Shown in pieces: positions 56,340-64,000 of a stretch of 64,000 nt of DNA. The notes under the pieces were generated by a model that saw only the letters and a program-made list of their open reading frames with translations, searched no databases and had not been told where the DNA came from. Origin of the DNA: Roseitranquillus sp963709765 (GTDB taxonomy: Bacteria; Pseudomonadota; Alphaproteobacteria; Rhodobacterales; Rhodobacteraceae); contig CAVPXL010000001.1 in assembly GCA_963709765.1 (NCBI GenBank), positions 1 through 64,000 of the forward strand. Reading direction: 5' to 3'. Numbering within the stretch: the first letter of the stretch is position 1; the number at the start of each line of letters is the position of its first letter. Made by a program: the position numbers and the translations under genes.

Positions 56340-56771
56340 ATGGACGATCTCGACCGCGCGCTCCTCGCGCAACTGGCCTCCAACGCCCGGATGCCGCTGG
56401 CCAATCTCGCCCGTCGCCTGCGCGTCGCGCGCTCGACCGTGCAGGCCCGGCTCGACCGGCTGGAGACCTCCGGCGCCATCGCGGGCTATACCGTCAAGCT
56501 CGGCGAGGAAGCCCGCGCCGGCCGCATCCGCGCCACCGTCCTCGTGACGATCGAACCGCGCGCCCAGGCCGGACTCGTCTCCCGCCTCAAGGCCGTCCCC
56601 GAGATCGAACGCATCAGCACCACCTCGGGCCGCTTCGACCTGCTCCTCGAACTGGCCGCCCCCTCGCCCGCGCAACTCGACGCCGTGCTCGACACGATCG
56701 GCGAGACCACGGGCGTGCGCGGCTCCGAGAGCCTGATCCACCTGTCGACCAAGTTCGACCGCGCCGTCTGA
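56340..56771 (+). CDS. Lrp/AsnC family transcriptional regulator
   Basis: A 143-residue protein. The helix-turn-helix spans MPLANLARRLRVARSTVQAR near residues 18-38, and the RAM ligand-binding domain follows from about residue 65 (IRATVLVTIEPR). It lies divergent from the PLP decarboxylase gene and probably controls it in response to an amino acid. The ATG at 56340 has GAGG six bases upstream and gives the typical MDDLDRALL start; an ATG at 56328 is less likely. Confidence 0.9.
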   Translation: MDDLDRALLAQLASNARMPLANLARRLRVARSTVQARLDRLETSGAIAGYTVKLGEEARAGRIRATVLVTIEPRAQAGLVSRLKAVPEIERISTTSGRFDLLLELAAPSPAQLDAVLDTIGETTGVRGSESLIHLSTKFDRAV

Positions 56772-57000
56772 CCCCGGTTCGCCGCGGCCCGCGCGGCGCT
56801 CGATGCGCACGCCAGGGATGCGGGTTTCGTCGTCGGCAGTCAGGCGATCGCGATCGCGGCAAACCCGAATCGGTGATCCGACCGATTGCCGCCGGGCGCG
56901 ATCTGATCAATGCTTCCCGGCGCTGAGCGCAGCGGCAACCGGAACCGTCACGTCCGATCCGCTGTTCGCCTAGTGTTGGCACATGACGGAGGGATCGGGG

Positions 57001-58833
57001 ATGGCCGAGAAGACGACGGGAACGAAGTCGAGCAGCATGCTCTATATCGTGGCGGCGATTGCCGCCGTGGGCTGGATCCTGGCCATATATGGCTGGACAT
57101 CGGCGTCACAGGAACGCAACGAGCTGACCGCGGAGATCGACCGCGTGGGCGCCGAACTGGTGAGCCGCGACGCCGAGATCGCCACCCGCGACGAGCAGAT
57201 CGCGGCGCGCGAGGCCCAGCGCGGCACCATCGAGGAGCTCGGCGCCGACGTCAGCGAACTCCAAGCCGAGATCCAGCGTCTCGGCGCCGAGCGCGACTCG
57301 GTCACTGCCGAGATCGAACCGGCCGCCGCCCGCGTCACCGAATTGCAGGGACAGGCCGACGAGCTCAACCAGCAATACGAGACCCGCTCGCAGGAATTGT
57401 CGGACATGGAGACCCAGCTCGCGCCCATGCGCGAGGAGCTCGCCACCTTCCAGGACCGCCTGAACGAAACCGAAGCCGCCGTCGCCGACCGCTCTCAGGA
57501 ACTGGCCGACGTCGGTCAGCGCCTCGAGGACGCCCGCGCCCAGGAGGCGGAACTGCAGCAGGGGCTGGCCGACCTCACCGAGGAATCCGCCCGCCTGTCG
57601 TCCGAGGCCGCCGAAGCCGAGAGCCGGGTTCAGGCCGCGCGCGAAGCCGAGGCGTCGCTGGGCGAACGCATGACCACCGCCCGCGACGAGATCGCCCAGC
57701 TCGACGAGCGCAGCGCCACGCTCACGAGCGCGGTGAACGACCTGACCCAGCGCCGCGACGAGCTGCGCGAGGACGTCGCCGCCGCCCGGATGCAGCGCGA
57801 CGAGCTGCAGGGTTTCGTGACCGCTCTCTCGCAGGATCTCGCCGGCCGCGCCGACGAGCTCGCCAGCATCGAACAGCGCATCGAGCGTCTGCAATCCACC
57901 GAGCCCGAGGCCGCGCGGGCCGGCGACGAGCCGTCCGGCAGCACGCGACCCGAAGCCGGGCAGGACCAGTCAGCGGACGGTCAGGCGCAGGCCGACCAGC
58001 CCACGGCCGCGGCCTCCGCGCCCTCGGATTCCGAGCAGGATTCCGCCACCCCACCCGTCTCCGGACAGGCGGACGAGACCGGATCCGAGCCGCCGGCAGA
58101 GGATCAGCCCGACGCGGCCGCCTCTTCCGGGCAGGCCGTCGAACCCACCTCCGAACCCACCGCCGCCGAAGGCGGGACGGCACAACCGGCCACCGAACCC
58201 ACAGCCCCCTCCGGGCAGGCCGCCGACCCCGCCTCCGAACCCACAGCCGTCGAAGGCGAGACGGCACAACCGGCGACTGAACCCACCGCCCCTTCCGGGC
58301 AGGCCGCCGACCCCACCTCCGAACCCACAGCCGCCGAAGGCGAGACGGCGCAACCGGCGACCGAGGCCACCGGCGCGCCGGATCCGCAACAGCCCGAGGC
58401 GCAGCCCGCGCAGGAGCCCGCCGCCGACGCCGAGGGCGCGGACGAGGCCCCGGCCGATCAATCCGGCGTTGCCCCCGCCCAGTCCGGCTCGGACGGCATG
58501 GGCACGTCCGCGACCCCCTCGTCCGGCAGCGAGGCCACCGACGTCGCAGAGGGCGACATGCTCGAGCCCGGCCAGTACAGAGTCGGCCCGATCACGGCGA
58601 CCTTCGCCGACGACGGCACGTTCACGATGTCCGGCAGCCGCCTGCGCAATGTGGACGGGACCTACGCGGTGGTCGACGACGTGCTGATCCTGCGCGACGC
58701 CGAGGGCGACACCGGCCGCACGCAATTCCCCATGCGCTGCTCGATCTCCAGGGGTGACAGCGGCGTCGAGGTCGCGGACAGCGACGGCTCCTGCGGCCTC
58801 TTCGCGGGCCTCACCCTCGCCCCTGCCAACTGA
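57001..58833 (+). CDS. Membrane-anchored coiled-coil protein with tandem repeats
   Basis: About 610 residues, no named full-length family. A single membrane span lies near residues 15-33 (LYIVAAIAAVGWILAIYGW). Residues about 38-285 form a continuous coiled coil rich in Glu, Ala, Leu and Gln. Residues about 290-500 are acidic, Pro/Ala/Glu-rich and disordered, and include three 28-residue repeats. The last 80 residues form a compact domain (EPGQYRVGPITATFADDG) with two Cys (CSISRG and GSCGLFAG). The layout suggests an envelope protein reaching across the periplasm. The GGAGG near 56991 favours the ATG at 57001 over the ATG at 56983. Confidence 0.75.
   Translation: MAEKTTGTKSSSMLYIVAAIAAVGWILAIYGWTSASQERNELTAEIDRVGAELVSRDAEIATRDEQIAAREAQRGTIEELGADVSELQAEIQRLGAERDSVTAEIEPAAARVTELQGQADELNQQYETRSQELSDMETQLAPMREELATFQDRLNETEAAVADRSQELADVGQRLEDARAQEAELQQGLADLTEESARLSSEAAEAESRVQAAREAEASLGERMTTARDEIAQLDERSATLTSAVNDLTQRRDELREDVAAARMQRDELQGFVTALSQDLAGRADELASIEQRIERLQSTEPEAARAGDEPSGSTRPEAGQDQSADGQAQADQPTAAASAPSDSEQDSATPPVSGQADETGSEPPAEDQPDAAASSGQAVEPTSEPTAAEGGTAQPATEPTAPSGQAADPASEPTAVEGETAQPATEPTAPSGQAADPTSEPTAAEGETAQPATEATGAPDPQQPEAQPAQEPAADAEGADEAPADQSGVAPAQSGSDGMGTSATPSSGSEATDVAEGDMLEPGQYRVGPITATFADDGTFTMSGSRLRNVDGTYAVVDDVLILRDAEGDTGRTQFPMRCSISRGDSGVEVADSDGSCGLFAGLTLAPAN
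58126..58377 (+). repeat. Three tandem 84-base repeats in coiled-coil gene
   Basis: Copies start at 58126, 58210 and 58294. Each encodes 28 residues of the form SGQAxxPxSEPTAxEGxTAQ followed by PATEPTAP or a close variant. All three keep the reading frame and differ at only a few bases, so they arose by recent duplication and may vary in number between strains. Confidence 0.85.
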
Positions 58834-59100
58834 CGCGGGCGCGCCCGCCGCGCGCTGACCGATCCCCCGGGCGGCCGCCCCCCTCGGCCGCCCCACGCCG
58901 GGCCAGCCTTGCCGCGCAACGGCGCCCGGTCCCGGCACCAACCTGCCCATCCCCGAGCGGCGCCCTCCCGGGCGACAGCAGCCCCCGTCCGGCCGCATCT
59001 CCGCGAGCCGTCCCCACGTGCCGGCGCCGCGCCTCTCCTCCGGCCCTTCCCTCTCCCCTGCGGCTTCGCTAGACCCTCCGGCGACTGGAGGAGCCGCCCC

Positions 59101-62100
59101 ATGGACAAGACCTTCGACGCCAAATCGGCCGAACGCAGACTCTACGCCGCCTGGGAAGACGCGGGCGCCTTCCGCGCTGGCGCCGGCGCCCGCCCCGGCC
59201 CCGACGGCCAGCCGCCCGAGACCTTCTCGATCCTGATCCCGCCGCCCAACGTCACCGGCTCGCTCCACATGGGGCACGCCTTCAACAACACGCTGCAGGA
59301 CATCCTCACCCGCTGGCACCGGATGCGCGGCCACGACACCCTCTGGCAGCCCGGCACCGACCACGCCGGCATCGCCACCCAGATGGTCGTCGAGCGCGAG
59401 CTGGCGAAGGACGGCAAGCGGCGCACCGACATGACCCGCGAGGACTTCACCGCCCTCGTCTGGGACCAGAAGCGCAAGTCGCGCGGCAACATCATCGGCC
59501 AGCTCCAGCGCCTCGGCGCCTCCTGCGACTGGTCGCGCGAGGCCTTCACCATGTCCGGCGCCCCCGGCGCGCCCGAGGGCGAGGCGGGCAATTTCCACGA
59601 CGCCGTCATCCGCGTCTTCGTCGACATGCACGAGAAGGGCCTGATCTACCGCGGCAAGCGCCTCGTGAACTGGGACCCGCACTTCGAGACCGCGATCTCC
59701 GATCTGGAGGTCGAGAACGTCGAGGTCGACGGCCACATGTGGCACTTCCGCTACCCGCTCGCCGGTGGCGAGACCTACACCTACACCGAGCGTGACGCGG
59801 ACGGGAACGTGCTCTTCGAGGAGGAGCGCGACTGGATCTCCATCGCCACCACGCGGCCCGAGACCATGCTCGGCGACGGCGCCGTCGCGGTCCACCCCTC
59901 TGATGAACGTTACGCCGCAATCGTTGGGAAACTGTGCGAAATCCCCGTCGGACCCAAGGATCACCGCCGCCTGATCCCGATCATCACCGACGAATATCCC
60001 GACCCGGCCTTCGGCTCCGGCGCGGTCAAGATCACCGGCGCCCACGATTTCAACGACTACGCCGTCGCCCGCCGCAACGACATCCCGCTCTACCGCCTGA
60101 TGGACACGAAAGCCCACATGCGCGACGACGGCGCCCCCTATGCCGAGGCCGCTGCCATCGCGCAGGCGGTCGCCCGCGGCGAACGCACCCTGACCGAGGC
60201 CGAGGCCGACGCGCTCAACCTCGTCCCCGGCGACCTGCGCGGCCTCGACCGCTTCGAGGCCCGCGCCCGTGTCATCGACCAGATCACGTCCGAGGGCCTC
60301 GCCGTCATGGTCCCCGAGACCGATCCGCGTTTGGGCCGCAAATCCGCCGCCTCCGCCCCGCCCAAGGGCGGCGCGCAGGACGGCATGCCCACCGACAGCT
60401 TCGAGGAAGGCGGCACCGCCCCCGAACTCGCCCTCGTTCCACTGGTTGAATCCAAGCCCATCGTCCAACCCATGGGCGACCGCTCCAAGGTCGTGATCGA
60501 GCCCATGCTCACCGACCAGTGGTTCGTCGACGCCGCCAGGATCGTCCAGCCCGCCATCGACGCGGTGAAGGACGGCCGGACGCAGATCCTCCCCGAGAGC
60601 GACGCCAAGGTCTACTTCCACTGGCTCGACAACATCGAGCCCTGGTGCATCTCCCGCCAGCTCTGGTGGGGCCACCAGATCCCGGTGTGGTACGGGCCGC
60701 TACTCGAGTCCGATGACAATCCAATCACGTTCCGTGGGATGCGGCTGAAGGCAATTTGTGCGCTAGAAAACGACTTGGAGGAGGTTCTGCGCGCCCGATA
60801 TGGGTCTGATGCAGAGTTCCTCTATCTCGATCCAGCCGATAATGCCGATAATGCCGATCACGTCTTAGAGCGAGATGCGTTCGGGAACCCTATGTTCATC
60901 AAAGGACAGCCTATCCCGATCTGGCGCGACCCCGACGTCCTCGACACCTGGTTCTCCTCCGGCATCTGGCCGCTGGGCACACTCGGCTGGCCCGAGGACA
61001 CCGACGCGCTGAAGCGCTACTTCCCCACCGACGTCCTCGTCACCGGCTTCGACATCCTCTTCTTCTGGGTCGCCCGGATGATGATGATGCAGCTTCAGGT
61101 CACCGGCGAGGTCCCCTTCCACACCGTCTACGTCCACGCCCTCGTCCGCGACGAGAAGGGCAAGAAGATGTCGAAGTCGCTCGGCAACGTCCTCGACCCG
61201 CTCGACCTGATCGACGAATACGGCGCCGACGCGGTGCGCTTCACGCTGGCCTCGATGGCCTCGATGGGCCGCGACCTGAAGCTCTCTCCCGACCGGATCG
61301 CGGGCTACCGCAACTTCACCACCAAGCTCTGGAACGCCCACCGTTTCGCCGAGATGAACGAAGTGTTCGCGGCCCGCGCGGTGTCAAGAAACGGCCCCGA
61401 AACTGACAACAAGTTTAAAACGGGGGGGTCAAATCTTGCAGGAAGTTTAAAGACTCCGCCCGCCGCGACCGCGACCGCCAACCGCTGGATCATCGGCGAG
61501 ACCGCCCGCGTGCGCGAAGAGGTCGACGCGGCCCTCGCCGCCTTCCGCTTCAACGACGCCGCGGGCGCGCTCTATGCCTTCGTCTGGGGCCGGGTCTGCG
61601 ACTGGTACGTCGAATTCTCCAAACCCCTCTTCGACGGCGAAAAAGCCGAGGAAACACGGGCGGTTATGGCCTGGGTTCTGGATCAGTGCCTGGTCCTTCT
61701 GCACCCGATCATGCCCTACGTCACCGAAGAGCTCTGGGGCCTGTCGGGCCAGCGCGACACCCGGCTGGTCCTGGCCGAATGGCCGACCTACGGCGCCGAA
61801 CTCGTTGATGCGAAAGCGGAATCCGAAATGCGCTGGGTCATCTCGGTGATCGACGGCATCAGGTCCGCCCGCGCCCAGATGCGGGTTCCCGCCGGCCTCA
61901 AGGTCCCGCTCATCGCCACCGAACTCGATGAAAACGCGCGCAAATCCTGGGCCGCCAACGAGCCGCTGATCGCCAAACTCGCACGCCTCGCCGGCATGAC
62001 CGAGGGCCCCGCGCCCAAAGGCTCGATCACCGTCGCCGTCGAGGGCGCGACCTTCGCCCTCCCGCTCGCCGACATCATCGACGTAGACGCCGAAAAAGCG

Positions 62101-62289
62101 AGGCTGGAAAAGGGTTTGTCCAGGATCGAGAAGGAGACCAGGGGCCTGCGCGGCCGTCTCTCCAACCCCAGGTTCATCGAAAGCGCGCCCGACGAAGTGG
62201 TCGAGGAAACCCGCGACCAGCTCGCCCAGAAGGACGAGGAATCCGCCCGTCTCGAAGCCGCCCTCGCGCAGTTGCGCGAACTGGCCTGA
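59101..62289 (+). CDS. valS: Valyl-tRNA synthetase with extra internal segments
   Basis: A 1062-residue class I synthetase, longer than the usual 880-950 (E. coli 951). The HIGH motif is HMGH near residue 56 in PPPNVTGSLHMGH, the editing domain has TTRPETMLGDGAVAVHP near residue 250, and KMSKS is intact near residue 689. The C-terminal coiled coil (about 995-1062) is present. Extra sequence occurs at about residues 400-445, 530-607 and 760-785; the second and third are lower in G+C than their surroundings. All keep the frame and all core motifs are intact, so the enzyme should be active. The ATG at 59101 follows GGAGG. Confidence 0.94.
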   Translation: MDKTFDAKSAERRLYAAWEDAGAFRAGAGARPGPDGQPPETFSILIPPPNVTGSLHMGHAFNNTLQDILTRWHRMRGHDTLWQPGTDHAGIATQMVVERELAKDGKRRTDMTREDFTALVWDQKRKSRGNIIGQLQRLGASCDWSREAFTMSGAPGAPEGEAGNFHDAVIRVFVDMHEKGLIYRGKRLVNWDPHFETAISDLEVENVEVDGHMWHFRYPLAGGETYTYTERDADGNVLFEEERDWISIATTRPETMLGDGAVAVHPSDERYAAIVGKLCEIPVGPKDHRRLIPIITDEYPDPAFGSGAVKITGAHDFNDYAVARRNDIPLYRLMDTKAHMRDDGAPYAEAAAIAQAVARGERTLTEAEADALNLVPGDLRGLDRFEARARVIDQITSEGLAVMVPETDPRLGRKSAASAPPKGGAQDGMPTDSFEEGGTAPELALVPLVESKPIVQPMGDRSKVVIEPMLTDQWFVDAARIVQPAIDAVKDGRTQILPESDAKVYFHWLDNIEPWCISRQLWWGHQIPVWYGPLLESDDNPITFRGMRLKAICALENDLEEVLRARYGSDAEFLYLDPADNADNADHVLERDAFGNPMFIKGQPIPIWRDPDVLDTWFSSGIWPLGTLGWPEDTDALKRYFPTDVLVTGFDILFFWVARMMMMQLQVTGEVPFHTVYVHALVRDEKGKKMSKSLGNVLDPLDLIDEYGADAVRFTLASMASMGRDLKLSPDRIAGYRNFTTKLWNAHRFAEMNEVFAARAVSRNGPETDNKFKTGGSNLAGSLKTPPAATATANRWIIGETARVREEVDAALAAFRFNDAAGALYAFVWGRVCDWYVEFSKPLFDGEKAEETRAVMAWVLDQCLVLLHPIMPYVTEELWGLSGQRDTRLVLAEWPTYGAELVDAKAESEMRWVISVIDGIRSARAQMRVPAGLKVPLIATELDENARKSWAANEPLIAKLARLAGMTEGPAPKGSITVAVEGATFALPLADIIDVDAEKARLEKGLSRIEKETRGLRGRLSNPRFIESAPDEVVEETRDQLAQKDEESARLEAALAQLRELA
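60705..60920 (+). other. Low-G+C insert within valS
   Basis: About 53% G+C over three rows (60721-60900) against about 65% in flanking coding sequence, with different codon choice (TTT, TTA, ATA, AGA-like rare codons). It encodes the extra residues between WYGP and WRDPDVLDTW. A GATAATGCC unit is repeated at 60837-60854. Confidence 0.6.
61381..61455 (+). other. Short in-frame insert within valS with direct repeats
   Basis: About 75 bases encoding VSRNGPETDNKFKTGG and the following residues, inserted after FAARA. It is locally A+T-rich, contains a run of seven G, and has the direct repeat AAGTTTAAA at 61411-61419 and 61443-61451. It resembles a small repetitive or mobile fragment that kept the frame. 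Confidence 0.5.
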
Positions 62290-62370
62290 CACCCTCGAAG
62301 GGCCGGCGCAACACCCGCGCGCCGGCCCGGCAAACATCTGTTCCAGCTTGATATCATTGCGAGCCGACAC

Positions 62371-63594
62371 ATGACAGATCGCCGTCTCACCGCCCTCGCC
62401 GCCGCCCTCCCGGCCTCTGTCCCCTTCGTCGGCCCCGAAACCCAGGAGCGCGCCCGCGGCCGCCCCTTCCGCGCCCGCATCGGCGCCAACGAAAATGTGC
62501 ACGGCCCCTCGCCCCGCGCCATCGACGCCATGCGCGCCGCCGCTCCCGACGCCTGGATGTACGGCGATTCCGCGTGCCTCGACCTGCGCACCGAACTCGC
62601 CGCCCGCACCGGGATGCCCCTCAACTCCATCGTCGTGGGCGAAGGCATCGACGGCCTTCTGGGCTACCTCGTCCGGCTTTTTGTCGCGCCCGGTCAATCG
62701 GTTGTGACCTCCGCCGGGGCCTACCCGACGTTCAACTACCACGTCACCGGCTATGGCGGCGCGATCCACACGGTGCCCTACCGCGACGACCGCGAAGACC
62801 CCGGCGCCCTCGTCGCCAAGGCTGCCGAGACCGGCGCGCGGCTGATCTACATCGCCAACCCGGACAACCCGATGGGCTCCTGGCACGACGCCGGCGCGAT
62901 GGCCCGGATGATCGCGCAGGTCCCCGATGGCAGCCTACTGGTCCTCGACGAGGCCTACGCCGAATTCGCCCCCGAACCGACCGCACCCGCCCCGGACCCG
63001 GACGATCGGCGGGTGATCCGGATGCGCACCTTCTCAAAGGCTTACGGTCTCGCCGGCCTGCGCATCGGCTACGCGCTCGGGCACCCCGACGTCATCGGCG
63101 CCTTCGACAGGGTGCGCAATCATTTCGGCGTCGGGCGGGTGGCGCAGGCGGCGGCGCTGGCGGCGCTGCGCGATGACGAATGGCTCGCTGAGGTCCGCGT
63201 CCGCAATGTCGAGGCCCGTGCCCGCATCGGTCGCATCGCCGCCGCGAACGGGCTCGCCGCGCTGCCTTCGGCCACCAATTTCGTCGCCCTCGATTGCGGC
63301 CGGGACAGCGCGTTCAGCCGGCGCCTCGTGGCGGAACTGGCCGACCGGGATGTCTTTGTGCGCAGGCCCTTTTCCGCCCCGCAGGACCGCTGCATCCGGG
63401 TCGGCTGCGGCACCGGGGCGGATCTGTCGCTGCTCGAGGACTCCCTGCCCGAAGCGCTTGCCGCCGCGCAGGACGACACCGAGGTAGCGCGCGCCGGGAA
63501 CAAGGCGACGGCGCCATGCGTTCTTTCAACTCACGGGTGTAAGTTCACAGGACCAGCGCCATGCCCTCTTTCCTATCGCATCACGTCTGGCTGA
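62371..63594 (+). CDS. Histidinol-phosphate aminotransferase-like PLP enzyme
   Basis: A 407-residue class I/II aminotransferase. IGANENVHGPSPRAIDAM near residue 37 and IVVGEGIDGLLGYLVRLF near residue 90 bind the cofactor phosphate; IANPDNPMGSW near residue 165, LVLDEAYAEF near residue 192 and the PLP Lys in MRTFSKAYGLAGLRIGYA near residue 220 complete the site. It resembles HisC and related pyridoxal enzymes; the exact substrate is uncertain. Family similarity ends near residue 370; the last 38 residues (from about TEVARAG) are unlike HisC proteins and overlap the next gene, which suggests a lost stop or frame change near 63480. Confidence 0.87.
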   Translation: MTDRRLTALAAALPASVPFVGPETQERARGRPFRARIGANENVHGPSPRAIDAMRAAAPDAWMYGDSACLDLRTELAARTGMPLNSIVVGEGIDGLLGYLVRLFVAPGQSVVTSAGAYPTFNYHVTGYGGAIHTVPYRDDREDPGALVAKAAETGARLIYIANPDNPMGSWHDAGAMARMIAQVPDGSLLVLDEAYAEFAPEPTAPAPDPDDRRVIRMRTFSKAYGLAGLRIGYALGHPDVIGAFDRVRNHFGVGRVAQAAALAALRDDEWLAEVRVRNVEARARIGRIAAANGLAALPSATNFVALDCGRDSAFSRRLVAELADRDVFVRRPFSAPQDRCIRVGCGTGADLSLLEDSLPEALAAAQDDTEVARAGNKATAPCVLSTHGCKFTGPAPCPLSYRITSG

Positions 63595-63752
63595 CGACCG
63601 GTTTCGCCGTTGTCGCCACGTCCCTTGTCGTCTGGCAGTTCTGGGGGCTGTTGCCTGTCCTCGGCCTCGCCGCCATCGCCGATCTCGCCCTGAGCCGCAC
63701 CGCGCAGCTCAGGCGGATCCCGGTCGCGTCCCGCGAGGGCCCCGACGCCTAG
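63561..63752 (+). CDS. Small hypothetical membrane protein
   Basis: A 63-residue protein with two hydrophobic segments (WLTTGFAVVATSLVVWQFWG and LLPVLGLAAIADLAL) and a basic C terminus. AGGA lies eight bases before the ATG. It overlaps the end of the aminotransferase frame by 34 bases. No family was recognised. The membrane pattern and ribosome site favour a real gene. Confidence 0.5.
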   Translation: MPSFLSHHVWLTTGFAVVATSLVVWQFWGLLPVLGLAAIADLALSRTAQLRRIPVASREGPDA

Positions 63753-63780
63753 GCCAGCGACGCTCCGCAACATTGCGGCG

Positions 63781-64000
63781 TCAGCGTCCGGCGGCGGCCG
63801 CGACCGACGCGGGGACCGGGCACGCCTTGGCGATCTCGTCCGCAGCCGCGGCAAGTGCGCCGCCTCCGTGCGGAATCGCGAGCGCCCCGAGCCCCGCCTC
63901 GATGCAGCCGAGCACGCCCATGATCATGTGCGCGTTGACGTGCCCCATATGGCCGACGCGGAAGAAGCCGTGCCATGCCGGGTCGTCGGGCTCGGCCATG
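63781..64000 (-). CDS. Class V aminotransferase, alanine-glyoxylate type, 3' end only
   Basis: The C-terminal 72 residues of a class V PLP aminotransferase, cut by the window edge. FFRVGHMGHVNAHMIMGVLG is the typical final substrate-binding segment of alanine-glyoxylate/serine-glyoxylate aminotransferases, followed by IEAGLGALAIPHGGGALAAA. The true start lies beyond position 64000. The frame-internal Met at 63999 is not the start. Confidence 0.8.
   Translation of the reverse strand, partial: MAEPDDPAWHGFFRVGHMGHVNAHMIMGVLGCIEAGLGALAIPHGGGALAAAADEIAKACPVPASVAAAAGR

Noticed and set aside
57970..60675. 901-residue minus-strand open frame opposite the coiled-coil gene and valS
   Set aside because: It is antisense to well-supported genes and its Gly/Ala/Arg-rich composition is the expected shadow of high G+C codons.

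Overview
The window is G+C-rich DNA (about two thirds G+C by eye). Gene content points to an alphaproteobacterium of the Rhodobacteraceae/Roseobacter type: a smoEFGK-mtlK polyol operon, a non-pyrrolysine MttB family protein, a DUF3572 protein, a DUF983-NUDIX pair, an ImuA-like SOS gene with a GAAC-N7-GAAC box, a form II CoxL-like protein and a HWE-type sensor kinase. No species is assigned. No rRNA, CRISPR array or intact insertion sequence was seen. One tRNA, Leu(TAA), is present.

Layout. 0.5-14.5 kb: a CheB-CheR-PAS-HWE kinase with its receiver, two CPBP proteases, an alpha/beta hydrolase, a zinc-free MDR oxidoreductase, an exported amidohydrolase, an AraC remnant, a DUF6544 protein and an M23 peptidase. 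Many of these are broken by frameshifts; every indel that could be pinned down is a one-base insertion, which suggests sequence or assembly error near a contig end rather than decay. 14.5-22.1 kb (minus strand): HAD phosphatase, SorC-type regulator, polyol ABC transporter SmoEFGK and mannitol 2-dehydrogenase, reading as one uptake and oxidation unit. 22.5-29.5 kb (plus strand): MarR regulator, then a Dpp-type ABC transporter with a formamidase inside the operon and a fused two-domain ATPase. 29.5-32 kb: a small HMA metal chaperone, then a 717-residue trypsin-like protease fused to an endonuclease I-like domain, the most unusual gene here. 32-38 kb: a c-di-GMP cluster (H-NOX-like protein lacking its heme ligand, HNOBA-GGDEF cyclase, PleD-like cyclase with degenerate receivers) around an MttB homologue.

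38-64 kb is mostly intact core and accessory genes: DUF983, NUDIX, DUF2061, XRE regulator with a palindrome at its start, aldo/keto reductase, orphan ImuA with SOS box, MFS transporter, metG, a cyclase pseudogene, tRNA-Leu, rhomboid protease, inositol monophosphatase, Pmp3 peptide, LysR/metF pair, thioesterase, DUF2235 hydrolase, CoxL-like protein, a PLP decarboxylase with a divergent Lrp regulator and two palindromes between them, a coiled-coil membrane protein with three 28-residue repeats, a valS carrying extra segments of unusual composition, a histidinol-phosphate aminotransferase-like gene, a small membrane protein and the 3' end of a class V aminotransferase cut by the window edge.

The main regulatory themes are polyol catabolism (SorC), peptide/amide uptake (MarR), c-di-GMP signalling (two cyclases within 6 kb), SOS response (ImuA), methionine/folate metabolism (LysR-metF) and amino acid decarboxylation (Lrp). 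Promising leads are the protease-nuclease fusion, the heme-ligand-less H-NOX pair, the valS insertions and the repeated GC-rich hairpins.
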